From an uncultured Pseudomonadota bacterium (lineage in GTDB: Bacteria; Pseudomonadota; Gammaproteobacteria; Methylococcales; Methylomonadaceae), in the NCBI GenBank assembly GCA_903931355.1, contig CAIZCB010000219.1, positions 1 through 5,002 of the forward strand: a stretch of 5,002 bases of DNA, in the 5' to 3' direction. Made by a program: the position numbers and the translations under genes. The notes beneath the pieces were generated by a model. That model had not been told where the DNA came from. It worked only from the letters and a program-made list of their open reading frames with translations, and did no database searches. Of this stretch, positions 1-4,819 are shown one piece after another (positions within the stretch are counted from its first letter, which is position 1; every line of letters begins with the position of its first letter).

Positions 1-546
1 AGCCCAAATATAAAAACAGGCAATAAAAACCAGCAACAATTGCGGCACAACATCAGCCAGCAGAATTTCATGCATCATACTGCGGCGTTTGTTCAAAGTC
101 TCCGCCACCGAAATCACCACATGCTCAGCCTGTGGCGCTTGCTTGCTTAATACCGAAACAATTCTGACGTTTTGACCATCAATTTCACCATCCCAAAACC
201 ACGGCTCATCAGTCATCAAATTAGCCATCACCGGACTAGGCAATTTTTCATCGCCCGCCAAAAAACCATCAGCCTCGGATTCCACTTTAAAAAAAGTCTT
301 ATCAACATCATCCCAGCGAAACACTTCCACCGCGATAGGCGGCAATTCAAAGCTGACATGATCTTGCTTAGTCTTAACTTCTTGAGCTAGGGATTTTGCC
401 GAATCCAACAACCAACGGTCATATGCCAAATCAGCATAATGTAAGGCCACAAAATAAGAAGCCGAAGCATCAACCAACACCACCAAAACCAACGGCAATG
501 TCAGACGCGCCAGTAGCTTTGTTCGCAGACTCTGAGCTTTATTCAT
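1..546 (-). CDS. Sensor histidine kinase, N-terminal part (gene runs off the window)
   Basis: An open frame starts at the ATG at 546-544 and stays open for 182 codons to the window edge. It begins with a basic N-terminus (MNKAQSLRTK), a membrane segment at about residues 12-36, a periplasmic stretch of about 120 residues, and a second hydrophobic segment from about residue 160 (ILLADVVPQLLLVFIACFYI). The segment YDRWLLDSAKSLA at residues 42-54 and the overall layout match the periplasmic sensor region of TctE/QseC/PmrB-type kinases (2CSK_N family). The HAMP, dimerisation/phospho-acceptor and ATPase domains should lie beyond position 1. By family role it is an inner-membrane kinase that phosphorylates the regulator encoded just upstream. 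Its start overlaps the regulator stop by 8 nt (GATGAATAA), so the two are translationally coupled; a GGAG lies about 10 nt before the start. The ligand cannot be read from the sequence. Confidence 0.9.
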   Translation of the reverse strand, partial: MNKAQSLRTKLLARLTLPLVLVVLVDASASYFVALHYADLAYDRWLLDSAKSLAQEVKTKQDHVSFELPPIAVEVFRWDDVDKTFFKVESEADGFLAGDEKLPSPVMANLMTDEPWFWDGEIDGQNVRIVSVLSKQAPQAEHVVISVAETLNKRRSMMHEILLADVVPQLLLVFIACFYIWA

Positions 547-1213
547 CTTGATTTTGCTCCAATAAATAACCCAATCCGCGCACAGTTCTAATACTGATAC
601 CTAAAGGCTCCAGTCGTTTACGCAATCGATGCACATAAACCTCGATGGCATTATCAGCCAAATCATCAGAATGAGAAGCCAGCCGCTGAGCAATGCTATC
701 TTTACTAACCACCCGTCCGGCTTGTAACAATAAAGCCTCCATCACCCCATATTCTCTAGGCGGCAACAGCATAGGCCAATCATCGACCTTAATTTGCTGA
801 TTAAGTGGATTAAGTACCAAACGACCAAAGCGAATATCGTGATTAAAACCGCCATGACTACGACGCAACAACGCTTTAACCCTAGCCTCCAGTTCGCGCA
901 ACTCAAAAGGCTTGGTCATATAATCATCAGCACCCAACTCCAAACCGCTCACCCTGTGACTCAAACCATCACGCGCCGTCAAAACCAGCACAGGAATCGC
1001 CGACTTTCGCGCCCGCAACTGCCGTAAAACCTCTAAACCATCCATATCAGGCAAACCCAAATCCAAAATCACCAGATCATACGGCTGGGTGCTTAAAGCG
1101 CTAGTTGCATAATTGCCAGTCACAGCTAAGGTGACATCAAATCCCCAGTCGCTAAGACTTAAAGACAAGCCATCACCCAATACTGCATCATCTTCGACCA
1201 GCAGGATTCGCAT
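539..1213 (-). CDS. OmpR/PhoB-family response regulator (QseB/TctD/PmrA-like)
   Basis: This 224-aa protein has the usual length for the family. The receiver domain (about residues 1-118) begins MRILLVEDD, giving the acidic pocket E7/D8/D9. The phospho-acceptor is D51 in LVILDLGLPDMDG, with conserved T79 (VLVLTARDG) and K101 (MTKPF). A winged-helix DNA-binding domain occupies about residues 125-220 and ends in VYVHRLRKRL and IRTVRGLGYLL, the typical recognition helix and wing. It should be a cytoplasmic transcription factor activated by the overlapping kinase. The ATG at 1213 is fixed by the MRILLVEDD motif; a modest Shine-Dalgarno (TGAGAA) sits about 6 nt upstream, inside the 33-bp direct repeat. 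The signature is closest to the QseB/TctD/PmrA branch, but the exact orthologue cannot be named, so no symbol is given. No clear promoter of its own is visible in the 134 bases before it; transcription may come from brnTA or further upstream. Confidence 0.95.
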   Translation of the reverse strand: MRILLVEDDAVLGDGLSLSLSDWGFDVTLAVTGNYATSALSTQPYDLVILDLGLPDMDGLEVLRQLRARKSAIPVLVLTARDGLSHRVSGLELGADDYMTKPFELRELEARVKALLRRSHGGFNHDIRFGRLVLNPLNQQIKVDDWPMLLPPREYGVMEALLLQAGRVVSKDSIAQRLASHSDDLADNAIEVYVHRLRKRLEPLGISIRTVRGLGYLLEQNQDE

Positions 1214-1237
1214 AAAATTCTCAAAAATTGATTAGTT
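1205..1237. repeat. 33-bp exact direct repeat, copy A (response-regulator side)
   Basis: This stretch is identical over 33 bases to 1910-1942. Read on the minus strand it contains a TAA, the TGAGAA Shine-Dalgarno, the ATG and the first three codons (ATG CGA ATC) of the response regulator. The two copies are 705 bp apart and bound the brnTA cassette. Copy A holds the functional start of the regulator gene. Confidence 0.95.
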
Positions 1238-1273
1238 TTTGTGTATGGATATTCGAAGGCAGGAAGTACAAAT

Positions 1274-1291
1274 AAAAAAGCTAATTTCAGC
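1274..1291 (-). terminator. Possible weak Rho-independent terminator after brnA
   Basis: On the minus strand GCTGAAATTAGC can form a short stem (GCTG with TAGC, one G-T pair) and is followed directly by TTTTTT. It lies 57-74 nt after the brnA stop, where a cassette terminator would be expected. The stem is very short, so termination would be partial at best. Confidence 0.25.
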
Positions 1292-1347
1292 GTTAATCTC
1301 CGAAGAGCATTCAATTCAACGCCAAAATCAAGATCAGCTCAGTCATT

Positions 1348-1647
1348 TCAAGCCGCCGAATGCTCCCTCAACCACTGTTTCAAAGCATCATTCATACGGG
1401 TTTGCCAACCGCGACCGGTAGCTTTAAACGCTTCAATCACCTCAGCATCATAGCGAACAGTAATCGCTAACTTAGGCTGTTCTAACTTAGGACGGCCTCG
1501 GCGAATTAGTTCACCGCCCCGATATTGATCGGCTTGCTCAAAAAAAGCATCAGTCAGCTCTGGGATTTCATCGTATTCCTCGGCTGTAATAAGGTGTGAG
1601 TCAATCTTGCTTAAATTGCTGGTGATATTTGTTAGTTTCGCGCTCAT
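1348..1647 (-). CDS. brnA: BrnA-family antitoxin / autorepressor
   Basis: This 99-aa protein has the BrnA layout. An acidic, flexible N-terminal half includes IPELTDAFFEQADQYRGGEL (about residues 28-47), the part expected to wrap the BrnT toxin. The signature RRGRPK follows at 49-54, then a C-terminal ribbon-helix-helix domain (about 60-97) with KLAITVRYDAEVIEAFKATG and GWQTRMNDALKQWL. BrnA neutralises the BrnT ribonuclease and, with it, represses its own promoter by binding a palindromic site; one is visible at 1877-1898. The start ATG lies inside the brnT reading frame (AATGAGCGC), as is common in this family, and no other start codon is available in frame nearby. The frame is intact, unlike the partner toxin. 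The stop is TGA at 1350-1348. Confidence 0.92.
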   Translation of the reverse strand: MSAKLTNITSNLSKIDSHLITAEEYDEIPELTDAFFEQADQYRGGELIRRGRPKLEQPKLAITVRYDAEVIEAFKATGRGWQTRMNDALKQWLREHSAA

Positions 1648-1874
1648 TGGCTTTTCTCATAGAAATAATGTGACGCGCCACGCGGAATCCAGACCACAAC
1701 CATCATACGGCCTTGCAAATGCCCCATCGTGATAAATCGGGTTTCGCCGTAATCTTTACGGTTGTCTTCAAATTCTAGCGTCAAACCAGCGAAAACATGC
1801 GCGGCATCAACAAAATCAATACCTCTGTCTTCAATGGTTTTGTCGCGTTTAGATGGATCAAAAGTAATCATCAT
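1601..1874 (-). pseudogene. brnT: BrnT-family toxin (ribonuclease), frameshifted near the C-terminus
   Basis: The first 66 codons from the ATG at 1874 encode a normal BrnT body: ITFDPSKR, GIDFVDAAHVF, DNRKDYGETRF, GRMMVVVWIPRG. As it stands the frame then reads ASHYFYEKSQ and stops at 1644. One base later the neighbouring frame reads RHIISMRKANERETNKYHQ and on to a TGA at 1601. RHIISMRKANERE is the conserved BrnT C-terminal motif, so a 1-nt insertion (or 2-nt loss) near 1676 (GGC G CGT CAC) has broken the gene. Repairing it gives a protein of about 90 aa, the family's normal size. BrnT has a RelE-like ribonuclease fold, and loss of the basic C-terminal motif should inactivate it. The start is taken at 1874 (or 1871) because homology begins there; a longer frame from a TTG at 1901 would run through the promoter palindrome. 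No Shine-Dalgarno is visible. Confidence 0.85.
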
Positions 1875-1876
1875 AA

Positions 1877-1898
1877 AATTATTGTAACCACAATAATT
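1877..1898. promoter_or_regulatory. 22-bp palindrome over the brnT promoter, likely BrnA operator
   Basis: The sequence has two perfect 9-bp arms, AATTATTGT and ACAATAATT, around a 4-nt centre. It covers the brnT -10 and ends 3 nt before the start codon. BrnA proteins are known to repress their own operon by binding palindromic promoter DNA, so this is the best candidate operator. Direct binding is inferred. Confidence 0.6.
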
Positions 1899-1909
1899 CA
1901 AACGAACAA
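1881..1909 (-). promoter_or_regulatory. Probable brnT promoter, giving a nearly leaderless mRNA
   Basis: On the minus strand a weak -35 TTGTTC (1909-1904) is followed after exactly 17 bases by a good -10 TACAAT (1886-1881). The expected transcription start, about 7 nt further on, falls at or next to the brnT ATG at 1874. This explains the absence of a ribosome-binding site. The -35 hexamer is formed by sequence immediately next to repeat copy B. Confidence 0.55.
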
Positions 1910-1918
1910 GATTCGCAT
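1898..1918 (-). pseudogene. Remnant of a response-regulator start (six codons, then stop)
   Basis: Inside and just past repeat copy B, the minus strand reads ATG CGA ATC TTG TTC GTT TGA, i.e. MRILFV then stop. The true regulator starts ATG CGA ATC CTG CTG GTC (MRILLV). The first nine bases are identical and belong to the repeat; the next nine differ at four positions, two of them silent changes. It may be the severed or diverged original start of the regulator. The part outside the repeat is short enough to match by chance. Confidence 0.35.
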
Positions 1919-1942
1919 AAAATTCTCAAAAATTGATTAGTT
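1910..1942. repeat. 33-bp exact direct repeat, copy B (Nudix-gene side)
   Basis: This is identical to 1205-1237. Here the minus-strand TAA (1939-1937) is the stop codon of the 558-aa Nudix-like gene, followed by 18 nt that include TGAGAA and then an ATG CGA ATC that no longer leads into a gene. The copy therefore looks like the original Nudix/regulator junction, cut off from the regulator by the brnTA insertion. Confidence 0.95.
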
Positions 1943-3613
1943 AATGTTGAAAGCCAAAACCACTTTAATCTCGCCGTCCTCTCGGCGAATCAAACGCCGC
2001 AAACCGAGTTCGCTAAAGGCTGGTTTTTTGTGTAAACCTTTTTTATAAGCATCTTCGATTTTTACCGCCTGTTCATCAGCATCCGGCTTGGCTTGATTGG
2101 CCAGCTTCATCAAATCACCGACAAAATCCAGCGTTAACTTAAACACCTCAACTTGAGACGACACCCAACCCAAAGCCGTCGCAAATCCCTGACGTTCAAT
2201 CGTCAAAGGCATTTTGCTTTTCGTGCAACTGGCTAAATCATCAGCATTAACCAGCACCCAAAATAAACTATCGGCAAAAAACACCGTGGCTGGAGTAATC
2301 GACAACCGAAACCAGCGATCAAGATAACTTTCCACCCGTAAATCGCTTTCACGCAAATAAGCCGCTAAAGCTTGCAGCTCTAAAGCCAGCGAGTCGGTTG
2401 GCTCAATCTCAACCCAACCATGCGGATGCAACATCAGCCCCGTTTCTGGCATTAACTCAAAACCGCGCAAATGCGCCGCCAAGCCTAAAACCAAAGCCAA
2501 TTGGCGTTGATTTATCGACTGGTTTAACGGCTTGTCTTTACCCAATTTCCACGTCAACACCGCTTGCTCGGCATCGCTCGGCAAGCTGATAGCAAAATCG
2601 GTTTTATCGACTAAATAAGCTGGTGAAAAACTATCCGGCAAAGCCGACAAAGCCGCCACCAATGCGGCTTTATCACCCGCAAAATCATCATAAAGCGCTT
2701 TGATATAAGGAATCTTGCCATCAGCAGTCGCACCGTTTTCAATATCAGCTATCGAAAACCATACCAAGCGCTCATCCTCTTTAACCCGCTGCCGCAAAAA
2801 CAAATAACCAGCCAGCGTTAATTCAATCTGGAAAATCGACAAATAATATTCAGTCAAAGCATGATTGGGTGCCGCGCCTTGGACTTGTTGATAGGGCTGT
2901 AACTGCCGCCAAAGCTGAAATTGATAATGCGCATCAAACAATAAACCCGCTTCCTCGCCTAACTCGCGTTTTAAGGTGGTCGGTAAAGCCAGCTGCACCG
3001 CCTCAGAATCCGGCGCTTGCAAGTGATTCAACAATGCCGCTGTATCAGTAACATCCGCCAAATCGTTTTGATTCGCCCGACCACCAATCAAACCATAATC
3101 GCCCGCCGCCGGATCGTTACGTTTTTTAGTGTCTTCGCGCTGATAAAACAAAATCTGCCCGTCAAGCTTGATAATGCTCCAAGCCACATAACAATAGCGA
3201 ATCGGCTGGGCTTGCTGACTGGCGTGATGTTGAAAACGGGCTTGTTCCATCGTCCTTAAAACATCGCGTTGCTGGTCTTTTTTGGCGTTATCAATGCCTT
3301 GCGTATTCCAAAACTTCGGCGCAAACCAACGCGATTGTTTATCCGCCAAAGTCGTCAACACTGACACCGCCATCAACTGCGCCGGAAACGACACAAAACA
3401 CCACTCACCATTAGCCAAATAATCGCCATTCAAAACCGCCAAGCTATCCAGCAAGTTTTCGACTAAAGCCACGGTGTTTTCAGCAATCGCCGGTTCCGCG
3501 TGTTGGCTTAATGCAGCGATTAAAGTTTCACGCGGTACGGTGTAGAAATCGCTTTCTTCTTCGGCGAAGCGGGGTAATAAGGTAATTAGGGTTTTCAATG
3601 AACTTTGTGGCAT
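1937..3613 (-). CDS. 558-aa Nudix hydrolase-like protein with a split Nudix box
   Basis: The frame is intact and the ATG at 3613 is the first good start (the next Met is residue 81), but no Shine-Dalgarno precedes it. Residues 1-95 may form a small helical or winged-helix domain. Residues about 137-310 look like a Nudix fold: strands IRYCYVAWSII and GQILFYQRE, then DYGLIGG (172-178), and RELGEEAGL (216-224), which fits the REUXEEXGU half of the Nudix box exactly. In a standard box the R lies 14 residues after the second G; here it lies 38 after, so about 24 residues are inserted, and D184 sits where the first Glu is usual. The E217/E220/E221 metal ligands are present, so hydrolysis of a nucleoside diphosphate-linked compound is plausible, but the substrate is unknown. 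Residues 340-558 match no family I recognise. The stop lies in repeat copy B. The gene probably once headed an operon with the regulator and kinase. Confidence 0.8.
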   Translation of the reverse strand: MPQSSLKTLITLLPRFAEEESDFYTVPRETLIAALSQHAEPAIAENTVALVENLLDSLAVLNGDYLANGEWCFVSFPAQLMAVSVLTTLADKQSRWFAPKFWNTQGIDNAKKDQQRDVLRTMEQARFQHHASQQAQPIRYCYVAWSIIKLDGQILFYQREDTKKRNDPAAGDYGLIGGRANQNDLADVTDTAALLNHLQAPDSEAVQLALPTTLKRELGEEAGLLFDAHYQFQLWRQLQPYQQVQGAAPNHALTEYYLSIFQIELTLAGYLFLRQRVKEDERLVWFSIADIENGATADGKIPYIKALYDDFAGDKAALVAALSALPDSFSPAYLVDKTDFAISLPSDAEQAVLTWKLGKDKPLNQSINQRQLALVLGLAAHLRGFELMPETGLMLHPHGWVEIEPTDSLALELQALAAYLRESDLRVESYLDRWFRLSITPATVFFADSLFWVLVNADDLASCTKSKMPLTIERQGFATALGWVSSQVEVFKLTLDFVGDLMKLANQAKPDADEQAVKIEDAYKKGLHKKPAFSELGLRRLIRREDGEIKVVLAFNIN

Positions 3614-3619
3614 ATCAAT

Positions 3620-3629
3620 AACAATTGTT
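3620..3629. repeat. 10-bp perfect palindrome upstream of the Nudix-like gene
   Basis: AACAATTGTT lies 6 bp before the Nudix-like start, inside the 35-bp gap after the PIN gene. A role as a regulator site is possible, but a 10-bp AT-rich palindrome can arise by chance. No convincing -10/-35 pair or ribosome-binding site is visible in this gap. Confidence 0.25.
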
Positions 3630-3648
3630 TTATGGTTAGGAAACCCGC

Positions 3649-4160
3649 TTATTTAGCGTTGGCTTCTACATCTGCAATTACTTGATTTAGCAAAGCTGGA
3701 CGGATGTGCAAAGTAGTCCGATTCGGAATTTCCTTTAACAAAGCTATCACCTGTGATTTGGTTAAGCTCTGCCGACGAATAGCTCGGATTAACACACCCA
3801 ATGTGCCATGAATAGCAATACCCAAACTTTTAGCCGCTTGCCGAGCCGCTGTGTCATCAGTCAACAATAAACAATCGCCAAGCTCAGCGCATAAATGTAA
3901 AGCCTCCTGCTCACCCAATATGCAAGCTATAAAGAGGCGTCAAGGCTTTAACAACTGGCGAGGTTTGACTAGGAGACTGGCAAATCAACCAATCACCTGT
4001 ATAAGCCAACGGCTAAGGGTCTATGTCTTTGGACTTCCAACCAAACAGCGTGAGGAATAATCACCCTACCGAAATCAGCTAATAAATCAATACACCCCAA
4101 TTCATCCAAATGAATAACAGGTCCAGCATCAGCAATAACAACAGGCTCAATCTTCCCCAT
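3649..4160 (-). pseudogene. DUF3368 / PIN-domain toxin broken by two frameshifts
   Basis: The N-terminal piece starts at ATG 4160 (MGKIEPVVIADAGPVIHLDE) and carries the PIN acidic residues D11 and E42 (HAVWLEVQRHRP). It shifts frame between about 4013 and 3996, before its in-frame stop at 3993. The next frame supplies AYTGDWLICQSPSQ and VVKALTPLYSLHI. A second shift near 3918-3914 (ATTGGGTGAG) leads to the C-terminal piece GEQEALHLCAELGD and LLLTDDTAARQAAK, with the last acidic pair DD, ending at 3649. Removing one base at each site restores 169 aa, the usual size for this family, with every catalytic acid present. Such proteins are metal-dependent ribonuclease toxins. The start overlaps the antitoxin stop by 14 nt, the normal operon layout. 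As read, no active toxin is made; the C-terminal piece could only start at a TTG (3918) and lacks half the active site. Confidence 0.85.
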
Positions 4161-4341
4161 ACAAACCCCATTGAACATCTTCTCGAATAAAATGCTCAGT
4201 CATAGTTTCTAGGTGTGATTCGAGATAACGCCGCATCGATTCAGCAATTAATTCATCAATATTGGCAACCCAACCTTGCTGCACCATATATTGAGCTTGT
4301 TGTAACAATTGATCGGGGATTTGAGTTTGTACGGTAGTCAT
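4147..4341 (-). CDS. Ribbon-helix-helix-type antitoxin paired with the PIN toxin
   Basis: This 64-aa protein starts with a short strand, MTTVQTQIPDQLL, followed by helices QQAQYMVQQGW and NIDELIAESMRRYLESHLE. This is the pattern of small CopG/ParD-like antitoxins that sit directly before DUF3368-type PIN toxins. The acidic tail EHFIREDVQWGLYGED is the likely toxin-binding segment. As a family it neutralises the toxin and represses the operon through the N-terminal DNA-binding part. A Shine-Dalgarno GAGG (4353-4350) lies 8 nt before the ATG, and the gene overlaps the toxin start by 14 nt. The frame is intact although its toxin is broken. Confidence 0.85.
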   Translation of the reverse strand: MTTVQTQIPDQLLQQAQYMVQQGWVANIDELIAESMRRYLESHLETMTEHFIREDVQWGLYGED

Positions 4342-4344
4342 GGG

Positions 4345-4482
4345 TTAGGCCTCAGGAAAACTACAGTGGTAAATATTTCTTGCTAATTCAAGCATATAAG
4401 GCTTATCTGAATAATTAAAATTCCAAAATTTAATTTCAAGTGATCGGTTGTTTTTCTTATCTACATAAGGATTGCAAGTCAT
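4345..4482 (-). CDS. Possible 45-aa small protein or protein tail before the antitoxin
   Basis: An ATG at 4482 opens a 45-codon frame (MTCNPYVDKKNNRSLEIKFW ... ELARNIYHCSFPEA) that stops at 4345, three bases before the antitoxin ATG. The stop lies just after the antitoxin's GAGG, a spacing that suggests translational coupling. The frame stays open upstream to about 4528 (through VKPFFFWL), so it could also be the tail of an older, longer gene. No Shine-Dalgarno is visible before the ATG, the sequence is AT-rich, and I recognise no family. The mixed polar and aromatic composition reads like real protein, but the evidence is weak. Confidence 0.35.
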   Translation of the reverse strand: MTCNPYVDKKNNRSLEIKFWNFNYSDKPYMLELARNIYHCSFPEA

Positions 4483-4512
4483 CAACCAAAAAAAGAAAGG
4501 CTTGACTATAAA

Positions 4513-4534
4513 TATAAACTGTCTAACGTTTATA
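4513..4534. repeat. Inverted repeat TATAAAC-8-GTTTATA in the AT-rich spacer
   Basis: Two perfect 7-bp arms flank an 8-nt centre (TGTCTAAC). The site lies in the spacer upstream of the small ORF and antitoxin, together with -10-like hexamers on the minus strand (TATATT, TATAGT) that lack good -35 partners. It may be the operator and promoter region of the RHH/PIN module; this is inferred from position only. Confidence 0.3.
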
Positions 4535-4547
4535 CTTTACTGGTTGC

Positions 4548-4565
4548 AAAAATGACAAGTCATTT
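4548..4565 (-). terminator. Possible weak terminator hairpin after the Gly-rich gene
   Basis: At the restored stop of the Gly-rich gene the minus strand reads AAATGAC-TT-GTCATTT followed by TT. The perfect 7-bp arms leave a 2-nt loop, or more realistically a CTTG tetraloop on a 6-bp stem. The stem is AT-rich and the T tract is mostly within it, so termination would be inefficient. Confidence 0.3.
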
Positions 4566-4807
4566 AATCCTCAAACCATTTGTAAACCCCATATGCCAAA
4601 GCGCCTATTGCAACTGGAGCAGCCACAGTCACCCCCAAACCGGCAGCCATACCACCCCCCCACAATATTACCAATAGCAGCTAGACCGGAGGTTATACCT
4701 GTTGCACCAAGCCCGGGAACACCCAACCCAGCAACGGCAGATACACTACCAATAGAACCCGCACCTACACCCATTCCAGCCACGTAAGTTGCATTTCGTT
4801 CACTCAT
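4564..4807 (-). pseudogene. Small Gly/Ala-rich hydrophobic protein, frame broken at a G7 tract
   Basis: The gene starts at ATG 4807 behind a near-perfect Shine-Dalgarno. It encodes MSERNATYVAGMGVGAGSIG, then a long run of Gly, Ala, Val and Leu with several GxxxG-like motifs. At a run of seven G (minus strand, 4661-4655) the frame as read continues into WYGCRFGGDCGCSSCNRR, a Cys/Arg-rich sequence unlike the first part, and stops at 4571. With six G the frame instead reads GGGMAAGLGVTVAAPVAIGA, then LAYGVYKWFED, and stops at TAA 4566-4564, giving 80 aa of uniform composition. That is clearly the native tail. The product would be a small membrane-inserting protein; a bacteriocin-like or membrane-active peptide is possible, but no family is recognised and there is no classical signal peptide. 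The tract may be a read error, a mutation or a phase-variable switch. Confidence 0.65.
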
Positions 4808-4812
4808 TTTGT

Positions 4813-4819
4813 TCTCCTT
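4813..4819 (-). promoter_or_regulatory. Strong Shine-Dalgarno of the Gly-rich gene
   Basis: AAGGAGA ends 5 nt before the ATG at 4807. It is the best ribosome-binding site in the window and supports the Gly-rich frame as a real, well-translated gene. Confidence 0.8.

Noticed and set aside
172..390. Plus-strand frame of 72 codons opposite the kinase gene
   Set aside because: It lies antisense to a well-supported histidine kinase frame, has no ribosome-binding site, and its composition is that of a shadow frame.
1239..1453. Two overlapping plus-strand frames across the end of brnA
   Set aside because: They run antisense into brnA, overlap each other in different frames, resemble no family and lack a Shine-Dalgarno.
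1670..1682. Programmed ribosomal frameshift in brnT
   Set aside because: The site GGCGCGTC has no slippery heptamer and no obvious stimulatory hairpin, so a plain indel is simpler.
1644..1901. brnT read from a TTG at 1901 as an intact 85-aa gene
   Set aside because: That start runs through the palindrome and promoter, has no Shine-Dalgarno, and homology begins only at 1874/1871. The 85-aa version also lacks the conserved C-terminal motif found in the next frame.
1205..1942. CRISPR array or insertion-sequence ends
   Set aside because: There are only two repeat copies, 672 bp apart, in direct orientation and overlapping gene ends. No terminal inverted repeats, transposase or spacer periodicity are present.
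4593..4787. Pro-rich plus-strand frame
   Set aside because: It is the antisense image of the Gly-rich gene (Gly codons read as Pro), and the minus strand has the strong ribosome-binding site.
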